64,000 nt of DNA from Sapria himalayana (taxonomy: Eukaryota; Streptophyta; Magnoliopsida; Malpighiales; Rafflesiaceae): contig JAREIK010001468.1 in assembly GCA_029783825.1 (NCBI GenBank), positions 4,758,261-4,822,260 of the forward strand, in the 5' to 3' direction. The position numbers and the translations under genes were made by a program. Positions within the stretch are counted from its first letter, which is position 1. Every line of letters starts with the position of its first letter. Below the pieces are notes generated by a model. That model was given only the letters and a program-made list of their open reading frames with translations, was not told the DNA's origin and did not search any database. This document shows positions 12,440-25,132 of the stretch, in pieces.

Positions 12440-15085
12440 ATTTATACCACTAACTTTATCCACTCAAATATCTATGGACCAATGACAATCCAATCTAGAG
12501 AAAATAATAATTATTTCATGTTGTTTGTTGATGATTATACAAGAATTATGTGAATTTATTATATAAAATATAAATCTAATGTATTTCAAGTGTTTATAAA
12601 ATTTTTAAATATGGTGGAAAAAAAACCTGGAAAGATTATAAAAACAATTAGTGATTCAGAGATAACTAGCCATCTAGAAATATTGAGTCCCGCTCCAAGA
12701 AGTTTATTAACGTATGTTATATGAAAGAGATTCAGAGATAACAAACCAAACCATATTCACTACAACAAAATTATAGAGAAGCAAAATAGAATTATGTGGA
12801 AATGGCAAGATCATTGCTAACAAAAAAGAATCTACCTAAATACTTTTGGTCAGAAGTAGTAAAAATAATTTTTTACTTGCTAAATAAATATTGCTCTACC
12901 CATGCATTAAAGGATCATACTTTAGTGCACAACAGGAGTGGAACAAGTGTAAACCACTTGCACACTTTAAAATGTCTTCTAAATAATAAAAGTTTACTTG
13001 TCTCTATTTTTCTTAAATTCCTAAACAAAATAAAATTTTTGATTGCCTCTGTTATTTTCAAATTCCAAAACAAAAAAAAAAGAAACTAAACAATAAAATT
13101 TTAAAATGTACACCACTAAAGGATCATACTCCTGTGGAAGCCAAGAGTGGAACAAATTAAATTTTTTGATTATCTTGTTATAATCAAATTCCAAAAAAAA
13201 AGGAAAAGAAATAATAAATGTTTAAAAATGTATCATAGTTGGATACATCCTACACTTTAAAGGGTATAGACTATTTTCATTGGATATGAATATATTTCTA
13301 ATAAGTATACAAGTACTATTTGATGAAGAAGGTGATTAGAAAAATAAGATACATGTAAAATATCAATATCAATATCATAAGGAGAATCAACCTCATAATA
13401 TAATGATAGGCATAAATTCAAAAGTTATTGAAAATTGCTGCCAGAACAAGTATGAACCTACTAATTTTTAAAACTAATTTAACTTCTAGAACTAAATTAG
13501 ATTTTTCCCAACCTACTATGATTGCATCTATTAAGTATAAAATATTAGAGGACATTTACCAATGGTGTAATTTCATCATAGTAGAGCCTTTCAACTGTGA
13601 AGTTGTTGTACTACATCAAGATTAGATGACAGCAATGGAAAAGAAAATAGAAATCATAAAGCAAAAATGAAACTTGGACATTTATAGACCTTCCCAAAAA
13701 TAAATACATTATAGGGGTTAGATGTATCTTTAAAATCAAAAACTTGACTAACAGTAATAAACTCACATACAAAGTCCAATTAGTAGCCAAAAACTACTCC
13801 TAAAAGGATTAGATTGATTACTTATAATTTTTTACTGCTATTACTTAGATGGAGACTATGAAACTCATAATTACACTAGCTAGACAAAGAGATTGACCTA
13901 TATTCCAATTATATATAAAATATGTCTTATTGAATGGTGATCTAGAGGAATAGATTTATGTACACCAACTCTTTAAATTTGCAAAGAAATGATCAAAATA
14001 TTAAGTAAATAAACTAAATATGATTTTTTTATGGGTTCAAAATAGCACATTGTGCAAGGTACACTTAAATCAACTCATTAATGTTGAAGAAATGATTCAC
14101 CCAAAGTATGAGTAGGCCTACACTATGCATTAAAATAAATAACAAATCTAGAATAATAATTATTCCTTTTATGTGGATGATATTATATTTACAAGTAATA
14201 ACTTTGAAATGATTGAATACTTCATAGACATGTTGGATAAATATGAAATATCTTAGATAAGACTTCTTTATCATTTCCAAGGATCGGGATTACTTCAGGA
14301 CTCAGATGCAATATTAAAAAACCAATCAAAATATATACTTTCTACCTTGATAAAACATGGGTTGAAATATTCTAAACTAGTTTCCACACGTCTAACAACC
14401 AACCAGAAACTTAAATCTACTAAAGGTAGATTGGTTAATAAAAGTTAATATAGAAGCATGATATAAAGTTTTTTATATGCTTCTGCTACTAGACTTGATA
14501 ATGTACATTTATTAAACATAGTATCGATCTTTAAGCACTCATCAAATCACTTGCATCTTGCGGCCACAAAAAAAAAGTGCTAAAGTATCTTAAAGGGACT
14601 TTATATTTTGGTTTGAGATACTCCAAAATAATGGATGTTAAAATATTTGGATATTATGATAATGACTAGGGATGATGTCCAAATGATTACAAAAGTATAT
14701 CTAGATAAGTATTCTCTGGACACACCCACCCCCCACACACCATGGATCTAAAAAAAACAATAATAGCATTGTCCATAGTCAAAACATAGTATATTTCTAC
14801 TTCATTGGAAACATCTCATACTTTGTGGTTAAATAAACTACTAGCTAATTTGAATGAACTACTATTTTATACTACTACCATCCTTTGTGACAACAAGTCA
14901 ACCATTTTCATTGTAAATGATATTGTTCTGCATAGTTTCATCAAACACATTGCACTCAAATACCAATTCATTAAAGAATTCTTAGAGAAGAAAGAAATGC
15001 ACTTGGTTTACTATATGATTGAAGATCAAGTTGCAGATATATTTATAAAGCTCCTATTTAAATTGAAGCACATTCATTTATGAGA
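12440..15085 (+). pseudogene. Copia pol relic: integrase, RT, RNase H
   Basis: In order: an integrase core near 12460-12720 ('TNDNPI', 'VDDYTRIMWIYFIKYKS', in pieces). Then the integrase end at 12796-12930, 'EMARSLLTKKNLPKYFWSE'. An RT region begins near 13660 ('FKIKNLT'), with the Y-V-D-D box 'FYVDDIIFTSN' near 14170 and 'LKYLKGTLYFGLRYS' near 14585. RNase H is at 14805-15083, with 'CDNKSTIF', 'FIKHIALKYQFIKEF' and 'EDQVADIFIK'. The protease is not visible. Dozens of stops interrupt it. Confidence 0.75.
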
Positions 15086-15125
15086 CATGCTTGGGTTGAC
15101 ACTCATTTCATCAATTGAGGGATAA

Positions 15126-15461
15126 TGTTAATGAAATCATGGGTATGGTTAAATGAAGCCTCTAGACACATGTATACAAGCCCATCAAGAAAACCTTATA
15201 CAAGTTTTTAAAGTCAAGCACATATGAGTCACATTCCTTCTGTTTACCTTTATTATTCATTATTTCTAAATCATACATTAATTACTATAAATATATAAGG
15301 TTTTTTTCTTTGAGAAATATAATATGAAGTTAATGCTTTTGTTCTTTTTCTTTGCTCTCATGATAACTATTCACCTTCTTCTCTCAATTCAATCAGTGCA
15401 TGCAAAAGTAAACATAAACTCTTGAATGATTCAAGGTGTACATGATGCTAAAATTATTCTA
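15126..15461 (+). repeat. 3' LTR of the Copia element
   Basis: It starts TGTTAATGAAATCATG directly after the polypurine run and aligns to 10625-10959 over its full length. A TATA-like 'CTATAAATATATAAG' lies near 15286-15300, where a Copia LTR promoter would be expected. Confidence 0.75.
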
Positions 15462-17199
15462 TAAATAAAGTAAATAAAATTTCATATTTATTTAATAGTA
15501 TATTTTTATTTCAACATGTATAATTTTGTTCAGAAAGCTTTCTTGAGAATCTAAAACAATGTTTCAAATGATTTGGGTTACTAAAAATGGCATATATATG
15601 ATTGTTAAATTGAAATATTTGGACTTGATAAACAATTAGAAATTTAAGTATCTAACATTATTGGAGACATTAGAGACACGGCCTAAGATTACGTTGTGAG
15701 AGAAAATTTGAAAAAAAAAAACACCTAGTGAGTTTTAGAACTTGGGAGGGATTAAAATTGAAATGCTTCACTTTTTTTATCATTTTCTTAGAATAAAAAA
15801 AATACTATTTTCTATATGATTTTTATCCTTTTCACAGAAAAAAAGAATGTCATAGGTGATCATTTTTTTTACTATGTTGTTAATGATCACTATTTATTAT
15901 TATTCAAGTATATGTTACTATTTATTAATATGCTATTGATAGTACCAAAGAGTCGATTTAAATGGCATAGATCAGCTATAGGGTTGGCCATATCTATAAG
16001 ATTATTGGATTGTATCTCATCTCTTAATTAAGAATAATGTATTTGCCTAGACTTTTTTTTGTTGGAACCATGAGATAGATTCATCTATGTGTAAGACTAG
16101 TCGAGTTACATGTAAGCTGATTAGGATGCCCATAATTTCAAAGAATATACACAATGTTATTTCAAATTGAACAATATACATAAATATAAATTAATAAATT
16201 ATTTAATAGAGTAAGATTATAATTAAACCTAATGTTTTTTAACAACCAAATTTGAAATTGACTTCCATCATTAATTTTTTAAACTACCTAATGTCATACA
16301 CTACTAGCACTCATGAGTTTAAAAAATTAGGTATATTGACGATGTACATGCTACTTATTTCAAATAATAATTATGGAAAAATGATGCTAATATCGAATCT
16401 TATAAGATTTATAAATATATTTTTTAATTTCACACACACACACAACCGCGAGTTTAAAATTTAGGTATATTGATGTACATGCTAATTATTAAAAAAAAAT
16501 ATTATATAAAAATGATGTTAATACTGAATCTTACAAGATTTATAATTTTTTTTAATTATATATATATATATATATAATAAGCCATGTTTTATAGTCTTAT
16601 CTTGCTTTTTTTTCTATCCATCATTTCCTATCTTTTAAAATCCAATTCATACTATCTAATGACTCTTATGTGAGGCTTAGAGCCCTATGATTAGAGTAGG
16701 TAAGACCCAAATCTTAATAATATGATAGATTCAATTAATATTTATCTTATGAAGCATATCCGACATTAATAGGGATCAAAATAATTACAATTTTATCTTA
16801 CTCAGATTGACTCTTATTGTATACTTTTAGTTATAGATAAATTAAACTAAGACTTTCATGTATAGGCCACAACTCTAAATTTGTTCTTTCTATATGAATT
16901 AATTGGCAAGATCAACATTTATATTGAGAAACAAGAGATTAGTAATAAATGTGAACTATTTTTTGAATAGACCAATCATATTTTTTTTGATAAATAATAA
17001 TATTCAATATAAAAATTTATACTATCTAACATAAATTTTAAATATCACGTTCATTATTGAATACAACAAAAATTTTCATTTTAATTTTTCGAAGTATAAA
17101 AATGATATCTCATTCATTATTCTCGTGCCATCTTTTGTATCTTTGTAAACCCCCACATGTCTAAACTATCAACAATCGCCTAATTAGTTTCATTTTGCG
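15462..17199. other. AT-rich stretch without a gene; contains a tandem duplication
   Basis: No gene is visible. A segment of about 95-130 bp is tandemly duplicated: 16314-16420 and 16449-16545 share 'GAGTTTAAA', 'TTAGGTATATTGA', 'GATGTACATGCTA' and 'GAATCTTA.AAGATTTATAA'. A (CA)n run at 16431-16443 lies between the copies and a (TA)n run follows at about 16556-16577. Confidence 0.5.
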
Positions 17200-19151
17200 T
17201 GTAACGTCTTCATTTACATCTTAAATCAAATTATAAGAATAATAAGTATGAAAGCCTGAATAATAAAAGAGAAAAATATAACATTTTGCATTCTCATCAA
17301 TTAGCTAGCTTATAGGAATTGAAGAAAATTTTTATGGATAATTCTAGGAGACGGAGGGTAATTTGGATTTTGTTAATGAATGATGCTAGACATGGGTCTT
17401 TATGCACTATGATGTTCATTGGTTAATAATTTTAATGTTTAGAGTGTAAATTTATTTTAGTTTTGAAATAAACCATAAAAATAGATGTTAGTAGGTTAAA
17501 TAACATTAAAAATGAATCTGGAATGTCAAAACTCATCTATAATTTTGGAGAAAACCTTGGGGTAGTCATATAGTTCAAATTTGAGATCTCAAGGGCAAAA
17601 TTGTAATTTTGGAGAAAACCCAAAATAGCCATGAATAGTAAAAATCGGGGCTGCCCGCTGCTGGATTTAAAATGCATTTTCACCCAATTGTCCCTCATTT
17701 TCTTTCACTCCACTCTCACCCCACACCGCTTGGAACCCTAGAAAACATTAGAGATGAAGAAAGGAAGGGCAAAAGAAGAAATTTAAGGGTAAATTCAAGA
17801 TCAAATCTCAAAATCTTCATACTTTTGTAAGGATTTAAGGTAGGGGTTTTCTCTCATTCACTTACATTGATGTTAGGGTATTTATATATGTATGTTTGGG
17901 TTATTAATGTTATATAATTAGGATATGAGATCATCATTTCTTAGTTTTTTTGCAAATATTACATGCTTTAAAAAAAGTTAGGGTTGAATACCCATGAAAC
18001 CCTTTTCTTGTCTTAAAACCCTAGTATTTGAAATTAATGGATTTTCTTCTTGAAGGTGTTCTTTAATATTGATTTCAAAATCATAGTGATTTGTGTGGAA
18101 GTAGTAAAATGACATGGTTATGATCTCTTGTATTTTCCTAATTGTTTATTAAAATTGTCTCATAATGAAATTGTGGACCTTTGGAAGTAACTTGTAAATT
18201 GGGGATTTATGAAATTGATGATTTATGGGTGATAATTGTTGGTATGATATGATCTTGTATGGTTGTTGGAATAAACATGGGTGAGAGGTTCCTTGTAAGG
18301 ATGCTCAATTCTTCCCAAGAGGTTCCCAATAAGGATGCTTGGAAAACACCAGCGTGATGAGTGAGAGGTTCCTTGTAAGGATACTCAATCATTCTCAAGA
18401 GGTTCCCGGTAAGGATGCTTGGGAAACACTACCGTGATAAGTGAAAGATTTTTTTTTAAGAATGTTTTAAAAACAAAGATAACATGGAAGGGGTGGAGGT
18501 TACTATTAAGTATGCTACCTACCAAAGAGAACCTTGAGGGGGTGGAGGTTACAGTTAAGTATGCCGCCTACCCTAAAGACTTATTGGGAATTATTTATAG
18601 TGAAACCAATTGTTATTTTCTTATGTGATGTTCGTTTATTCCTTTAATTACTGTTTTCACATAAACATGAGATTTGTTTAAATTATCCCTGTCTTATTTC
18701 AAATTGTATATCTATGTTATGTTGAAAAAATGAGACCGACTATTTTCTATACTTTTGTAAACCTTGTTAGAGTTTGGGAGGATTTTCCTACCGAGTTTCA
18801 TACTCCCCTCCTATATATAACCCTTTTCAGATTTTACCTTTGAGGAGGCGGCAGGAGTAGAGGAACTTGTGCATCGGGAGGCTCCACCTGAAGGAAATTT
18901 AAACCCCGATGTGGACATGTAGAATCAGTTTCTTTTGAGATCATATAAAGTCTAGTACTTTTTTATTTCCACTACGTTATGATATTTTAAATCCTTTGGT
19001 ATGTAAATGCCATGGTTGGGCATACTCTTTTAATATTATGGCTAAGGCTTGACTTGTTTTCTTTTAATATTATGGTTGGGCATACTCTTTGGATATGTAA
19101 ATGGTTGTTAGTATGTAATGTTGTCGAAGGGGGGGTTTTTGGGATGTTACA
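17200..19151 (+). mobile_element. Probable solo LTR of a Ty3/gypsy chromovirus-like element
   Basis: The segment runs from TGTAACGTC (17200) to GGGATGTTACA (19151), which gives TGTAAC/GTTACA termini as in several plant chromovirus LTRs. It lacks any gag-pol. It contains 'CCCTCATTTTC...CACTCCAC', 'GGAACCCTAG', a tandem pair of 80-bp units and a GGAGGCGGCAGGAG stretch, a layout I associate with long plant gypsy LTRs. No flanking 5-bp duplication is visible (TTGCG left, ATCTT right), so the left end may be wrong. The right end cuts the LINE reading frame at 'VVYHI', implying insertion into the LINE. Confidence 0.5.
18281..18440 (+). repeat. Two tandem 80-bp units inside the LTR
   Basis: Both 18281-18360 and 18361-18440 begin GTGAGAGGTTCCTTGTAAGG and continue with 'AAGAGGTTCCC.(A/G)TAAGGATGCTTGG'. 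Each unit itself holds two related half-units of the form 'GAGGTTCC...TAAGGATGCT'. Two shorter 'GGGTGGAGGTTAC' phrases follow at 18490-18570. Confidence 0.8.
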
Positions 19152-19660
19152 ATCTTTCTCTTCAGATGTGATATACAACTGCTACTAGGAGGGTTTTCCA
19201 TATTAGATTCTTTGGTGAATTGGATGAATATTTCTCATGCATTACTTTGAAAGCTAATAAGATTGAATACATTTCCTCCGACATCTCTAACCAGTTTTCC
19301 AGGTGATCCCAAATCATCTTTGTGTATGGGTATTTAAAGAATAAATATTTTGTTGATTCAATGACAGCATTGAATTCACATTCTGAATTCCTTGGAATTG
19401 TAAATAATTGGACTTTTATGTTTATCTTCACACATTTCATCACCCATATGAAAGGTTGCATGTTTATGAATATGCTTTAGTTGCCAAATAATCTGAGCCC
19501 AGGTAGTTGTCTCAGCCTCTTTGTGCCCATAAGAAATTTGTAGGCTTTTGAGATTATTTTTTCCACTTTTGCCCCATTTAGTAAGATTTTTTCGTGCTTT
19601 ATCAATATTTCTAGATTTCTCAATTAATATGTCCCTAATCAAAATTATGGACTTCTATAA
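19152..19660 (-). pseudogene. LINE ORF2 C-terminal fragment truncated by LTR
   Basis: Open pieces at 19376-19642 and 19162-19461 carry 'SKYLFFKYPYTKMIWDHL' and 'NLIWKTLLVAVVYHI'. These fit the zf-RVT/C-terminal part of plant L1 ORF2, where 'CPFTKxIW' and 'VYHIWRERN' are usual. The zinc-binding Cys before 'PYTKMIW' is now Tyr. The frame stops at the LTR boundary. Confidence 0.6.
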
Positions 19661-19994
19661 AGGAGTATCCATTTTAGAAATGCTGATTGTTTAGATATTT
19701 TGGGAAGACAGATAGAAATGATGAATCCATCTTTTCCAAAGAGATCCCTCATTTCTATTTATATGCCACAAGGTCTTGATAAAAAAATTTGTTCCAGATA
19801 AAAAATTTAAGTAAGCCTAGCCCACCTTGTTTAGAAGGTGAGCAGACTTTTTACCATGAAGCTTTGGGCTTATACCTACATGTTTGAGGCCCTACCCATA
19901 AAAATCTTCAACAAACTCCTTCGATCACGTGCATAATTATGGGTGATAGAAAAAATATTAAGAATCAATAACCTTTTATACCATGAATTACTAT

Positions 19995-21200
19995 TCAAAG
20001 TAATTCCAATCTGTCTGCCATTGAGAGTAGTTCGCTCGCCCATTGATGGATGGCTGAGGTAATCTTGGCAAGCAATGAAGTGAACTGAGCAGTTATTAAT
20101 CCGCTTAAAAACAAAAGCACCCCTAGAAATGTGAAAGGGATAATTCCCTCCGTAAATCTAGAAGTAAGTAGTATGCATTCTTTAATCTTATTTGAAATAC
20201 CTTCAAAGAAGATATTCAATTTAGAGGTATTTACACATAATTTGGATGTTGCCTCAAATATTTTCAAGGTATATAGGATGATGTTAATAAAGGGAGAATT
20301 CTCTTTAGAAAAGATAATTAGATCATCTCCATACATAAGGTGAGTAATTTTTAGAGCATGACATCCTAGATGGAAGGAAAATTGATCAGAACATGTTGCC
20401 CTATAAAATAACCTTGAAAGATATTATATGTATATCACAAACATATATAGGAATAACGGGTTACCTTGCCTGAGGCTCTATCTTCCGTTAAAGAAACTAT
20501 GAAGGTTTTTATTTATCACTATAGAAAAAAAAACTGATGATACACATTTAAGAATTATTTCGATGAAAGACTTGGGAGAGTTGAGTCTCTTAAGATTCCA
20601 AAAAAGACCAATTGACCATACCAAAAACTTTCTGAAGGTCTATTTTTAGAAAACATCTAGGAGAGAGATCCTTTTCCTTGCATATCATCTAAGTAAGTCC
20701 TATGCTAAGAGAAAGTTATTCGAGATTAACCTGCTTTTCACATAGGCTATTTGGGTATGATTATTTATATCTCCTAGAACTAGTTTTAGCCTTGAATCAA
20801 TCAGCTCTGAGATCATTTTGTAGTTTACATTGCAACAAGAAATTGATCAATCTTTTATAGAAGATGCATGTGAAGTTTTTGGAATCAAAGTAATGTAAGC
20901 GTGGTTAATTTGTTTTAGCATTCTTCTAGAATGGAAGAAGTTTTTTACAATTTTAATCACTTCCTCTCCAATATACTTCTATGTATGTTTAACGAATTCC
21001 ATTGAATAACCATAACTATGAGATATAGCATCTTCCATACTAAACATCAAACTCTTTACCTCTTTGGGTGAGACATATAGAGAGATCATTTTTTGTTCTT
21101 CTAAATTAAACTTTCTGCCAAAAGATATTATTTCGTTGGCTATTCCAACCATCTTTTTAAAGGAACACATAAGATCCATCTAATATTTGATAAAAATTTC
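19995..21200 (-). pseudogene. LINE ORF2 reverse transcriptase relic
   Basis: The minus strand encodes an L1-type RT across several stops. 'INHAYITLIPK' lies near 20905 and 'SLRQGNPLF' (for 'GLRQGDPLS') near 20480. The catalytic box 'HLMYGDDLIIFS' near 20325 has Gly where active LINEs usually have Ala (YADD). Then come 'ATSKLCVNTSKLNIFF' and 'LAKITSAIHQWASELLSMADRLEL' in an open stretch at 19995-20336. Confidence 0.8.
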
Positions 21201-21699
21201 AGCAATTTCTTCCTTTGAAGAGGTGAAATTGTTGTCCTATTTCACCAAAGACACTATCTTACTCTTTTGTAGTTTAGAGTTTGTTAGGGCATAAACAAAC
21301 TTTGTGCACCTATCTCTCTGCTTCAGATAGTTGAACTTTGGTTTTTACCTCAGAAATGATATTTTTGCTTCCTCCAGCTTTCTCAACTTGAGATGCATGG
21401 CAGCTTCCTCTTCTTTGAAAATAAACTTAGGGGATGCATAGAAACTTCCTCAACTTAATATGTATTTCGCCCACTAATATGGCAAAATGCTTCTCATTTA
21501 ACTTTTTAAGAGGATCTTTCTATTGTTCCAGTTTTTTAACTAATTGAAATATGTATGATCCTTCAATTTGTATAGATCATGCATTAAGGAAAGTTGATAA
21601 GAAATCATTGTGATAAGCTACATGTTGCAAATTTTGAAAAAAACTTTCTGTTTGTGAGTTCCCATCTCCATGGACATTAGTGGCATACAATGATCAGAA

Positions 21700-22365
21700 A
21701 AGATTCATGAGGGCATATAATGGGCATGACTATTAAGACATAAGCTAGCCCATTCATAGTTTATCATGATTCTATCTAGCTTACATGATACCCTTCCATT
21801 TATTTATGAAAAGAATGTGTCAAATGAGAGCATGTCTTCCAAGCTAAGTTCCAAATAACATTTTATGATGTCATGACATTCATAATTAGTGACTATTCTT
21901 CCTCTCACTTTATCTTTCCTAGAAAGAGGGGAATTGAAGTCCCCTAAGACTGCCCATGGGAAGGACTCAAATCCCCCCTCTAAGATTAGACTCTTCTAGG
22001 TTTTCTAGATATGACCGAGTGGAGACAATAAACAAAGGTAAGTTGAAGCTTACATTCTTTACTATATCGAGAATCCATATGTAGATATGCTAGGAGGACA
22101 CGGAGAGAGTATGTATCTCTGCGGTCTATTTATCTCATATTACCAACATTCTGCCATTACTATGGTAAGAGTATTTAAAGAGTTAAAATTCTTGAATTTC
22201 AACTTCATTAACCACATACCCTTATCCAGATTCAGTTTAGCATCGATTATAGCAAACACATCACTGTTATATGCTTTAATAAGCATGCTTACTTCTTTCT
22301 ATTTAATGGGGCAGTTAAATCCAATAATGTTCCAACTAGTTATCTTCATTATTATCTTTTCATGA
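21700..22365 (-). pseudogene. LINE ORF2 endonuclease (APE-like) relic
   Basis: Minus-strand translation starting near 22362 gives 'MKITSWNIIGFNCPIK', then a stop, then 'KEVSMLIKAYNSDVFAIIDAKL'. This is the N-terminus of plant L1 ORF2 with the catalytic-site Asn of 'SWNxRG'. The catalytic Glu of the 'ETK' motif now reads Asp-Ala ('IDAKL'), so the enzyme would be impaired even without the stops. Confidence 0.65.
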
Positions 22366-23499
22366 CTGATGCATATGCCACCCCATCGAGATATGATATT
22401 GATCCTTCATAATCACAATGTTTTCATTATTATCTTCAAAATTTTTGATATGCCTCCCTCACCTCTATTTTCTAGCCCTCCCTAACTCCTTTAGTCGACT
22501 TGCATTAGCCATAATATACATAAGACATACATACATCATATTTACCCTTACATTCCTCACATATCCCCCCATCATTTGTCTCATTTTTCTCCCTACTTAC
22601 ATCGCATAATTTACCCTTAAATATTTTCTATTCCCCACATTACATAAATCTCATATTTCTCCCATACATACAACCCATAATTCACTCTTATACGCAAATA
22701 TTTTACCCATACATATATCTTTTATTCCACCCTTATAACCACAAGATACACCCACTCCCTCGAGCATTCATACAACACATATTCCACATACATATATCTC
22801 ATTTTACACCCTTATAGACATATTTAGATCAATCAACTCCTCCAAACATTCATGCAAAAAATCTGCTTGGTCCATAAAAGGGGACATCAAGAGAACTGAG
22901 AAAACTGAGTGGGCATCAAGATAACAAAATGATATCTTTATGCATCTTCTAGGATGTCCTTCACAGAAGAGCTGCTTCATTGCATACATCCATACATTAT
23001 CATACACCTCATTCCATGAACATAACACCAAGTCTCTAAGAGGTGCCCACACCTCTCCCCCAAAATCCTTAGAAAGTACTAAGAAGAGAGCCTTATTCAA
23101 GCTCATCCTTTATGGGACAAATATATTTGTAAGATTACAAAAATTTCTCATAGCTACCCTTTTATCACTGTCCCTCGTTGCACTTGTTTTGGTTCCCTCT
23201 TCAGTGATAATCTAGGAGGGGCTCACCCTCCCATCTCACCAAGTTATTGAATATTCCAGCAACCCATGTTGGGAACACATGCCTCTACTACCTTGGCTAA
23301 AGGCACATCATATTAGTAGAACCAATCTCATCTGCTTTTAATCTCTCCACATATCAATATCTCAATTTCTCTTAGAGAAACTCACTCCTCTCCATCATAA
23401 CCCCTTTGCATAGAGAGTGGGCATTTACACAACTCTCTACTTAATTCTCTCAAACACATTGTAAAAAGGCCTCAAAAAAGAAATATATACAAAGGAAGC

Positions 23500-24410
23500 T
23501 CAATATTAGAGGAGCTTTAGCTCTCCTAACTACCCTTTAAGATGGGCCAAAAGGGGCATATCCCCTATTCATATTACCTTTTATTTTCCCCTTATTATAG
23601 AGATTTAAAGATGACATTTCTCTTAGAAGCTATTAGATCTTTATTCTTTTTATTCCCTTTGACAACGGCGAAGCCATCCTTTACTTCTTTTTGCTTGATG
23701 GTAACCCCGCCTTCTTCCTCTTGCGGAGAGGCTTTGTTCTTCTGGACTATCTTTTTGATGAGGACTCAACATCTATTCCACAAGGTCATTGGTCATTCCT
23801 TTTTCTCCTACTTGGGAGCTTCATTCCGAGATCCTAGGATTCATAGGGGCACATGAATCTGCCTTAGCATCCTCATTATTTTTCCTACAATTGCTGTCCA
23901 TGTGTCCAAACATTGAACAAAATTTATAGTATGAGGGGAGTTGCTCATACAAAACTAGTTGAATAATTTTAGAGCTAACAAGGAAATTTAGAGTTATCTC
24001 ATTAGGTAACTCTTTCTTTAGATTAGTTTCAAACAATATCATTGCAAAGGCTATTCTAAATATAGTCGAAGTAAGTTTATCTATATGTAGTGGGTGGCCA
24101 ATGCAGCTTACAATTTTGCCTAAACTGATAGGATTTCACAAGTGAATTGAGAAATTTAGGATTTAACCCATATTAAAATTTTTATCATCTCTTTTAGTCC
24201 ATAATAGAAACCAATTAAGAGTGGTTTAATATAAAGGGGCCTACCAAAAACTAAGGTCCAAAATTCAACACTTATAATATTTTCTCAGATTTTTTAAACT
24301 TGAAAACTATCCACTCAACTGGGTGTTGTATGAATTGGATTTTCATTACTATTCCATAAATCTCTTAAGTAATAAATATGAAATACCTAGGATTTTTTTA
24401 GACCAATCAT
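23500..24410 (-). pseudogene. LINE ORF1 relic (nucleic-acid binding, zinc knuckle)
   Basis: The longest clean piece (23821-24042) reads 'LPSYYKFCSMFGHMDSNCRK', a CCHC knuckle in which the first Cys has become Tyr (YX2CX4HX4C). Upstream, in broken frames, 'DLWNSNENPIHTTPS' and 'LDTWTAIVGK'-like pieces fit the DUF4283-type gag-like ORF1 of plant L1 elements. Downstream lies a lysine-rich linker. The polarity and the knuckle support ORF1; the exact start cannot be set. Confidence 0.6.
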
Positions 24411-24420
24411 GTTGAAATAG

Positions 24421-24737
24421 TGCCTAGTGGGCATTGTTGAAATTGAATATAATTGTGTATATTAAATTGAAATAAATCAAAATAATTGACCAGTTGTACA
24501 GGTAGCCCAGTTGGATGCTGTAGGGAAGGCCACGGCCCACCTCAAATAATACAGTCGGTCCCTTTAAAAGTTTTTTGAAATTATATGATTTTGTCGGCAG
24601 TAAAATTTCTGACGTGGTAAAGTAAGGAGTCGAGAGTGGCAATAGCAGTTGCTTGTTTTCCAATTGGAGATCTTTGATTTCAATCGGAAAACGACCTGAG
24701 ACTCCGGTTGGGTCCGAGCAATCATCTGCGGAAAATA
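24421..24737 (+). promoter_or_regulatory. AIP1: Probable AIP1 promoter and 5' UTR region
   Basis: This 317-bp gap between the LINE 5' end and the AIP1 ATG is the only space left for the core promoter and leader, unless LINE sequence is used. A weak TATA-like AATTATATGATT is at about 24578-24589, and GC content rises toward the ATG. A tRNA-A-box-like TAGCCCAGTTGG lies at about 24506-24517 within a motif that resembles the SINE-like segment at 54.6 kb. I see no other assignable site, and the transcription start cannot be placed from sequence. Confidence 0.4.
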
Positions 24738-25132
24738 ATGTCGGCGTTCCTGTCCCAAACGTTCCCGTGCGTTCCCTCAACGGAGCGAGGACGAGGAATC
24801 CTCATATCCGGAAACCCGAAGACCAATTCCATTCTCTATGCCAATGCGCGATCGGTCATCATTCGGAACCTTGACGATCCTCACAACGTCTCTGTGTACG
24901 GAGAGCATAGATACACGGTCACAGTAGCCCGGTTCTCTCCTAATGGAGAGTGGGTTGCATCTGCTGATTTGTCGGGGACTGTCAGGATCTGGGGGGCGTA
25001 CGAAGATCATGTGTTGAAGAAAGAATTCATTCCCTTTAATGGACACATAGATGACTTGCAGTGGTCTTCCGACGGATCGAGGATCGTGGTGTGCGGTGGA
25101 GGGATGGGCAAGTCGTTTGTTCGAGCTTTTAT
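24738..25132 (+). CDS. AIP1: AIP1 exon 1
   Basis: It encodes residues 1-131 plus two bases. The ATG at 24738 ([14 protein letters not shown]) is chosen over the in-frame ATG 30 nt upstream because plant AIP1 starts a few residues before '[13 protein letters not shown]'. The exon holds the first blades ('[26 protein letters not shown]', '[15 protein letters not shown]' in shorter pieces). It ends in 'SFVRAF' plus AT, with donor AT|GTTAGT. Reading through the donor gives a stop 19 codons later. Confidence 0.93.

Larger units (their letters stand above)
10625..15461 (+). mobile_element. Decayed full-length Copia retrotransposon with two LTRs
   Basis: Two related direct repeats of about 335 bp bound the element: 5' LTR 10625-10959 and 3' LTR 15126-15461. 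They share 'TAAAGTCAAG', 'CATTATTTCTA' and 'AAACATAAACTCTTGAATGA'. The primer-binding site is near 10962-10974 (CGGTATCATAAC, a decayed form of the TGGTATCAGAGC initiator-Met tRNA site). A polypurine run CAATTGAGGGATAA lies just before the 3' LTR. Between them come gag, integrase, RT and RNase H in Copia order. Every domain carries stops or frameshifts. No convincing target duplication was found. Confidence 0.8.
19152..24420 (-). mobile_element. L1-type LINE, degenerate, 5' end next to AIP1 promoter
   Basis: Read on the minus strand, this is a plant L1 LINE in the order ORF1, endonuclease, reverse transcriptase, C-terminal region. It is riddled with stops and frameshifts. Its 5' end lies about 300 bp upstream of the AIP1 start codon, in opposite orientation. 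Its 3' part is cut off at 19152 by the LTR; I could not confidently recognise the missing LINE 3' end beyond the LTR. No poly(A) tail or target duplication could be assigned. Confidence 0.75.

Noticed and set aside
22087..22365. 92-codon + strand open frame
   Set aside because: It is the antisense of the LINE endonuclease region, which reads well on the minus strand.
24424..24780. 118-codon minus-strand open frame over the AIP1 start
   Set aside because: It is the antisense of the AIP1 leader and exon 1 plus flanking AT-rich DNA, with no recognisable protein similarity.
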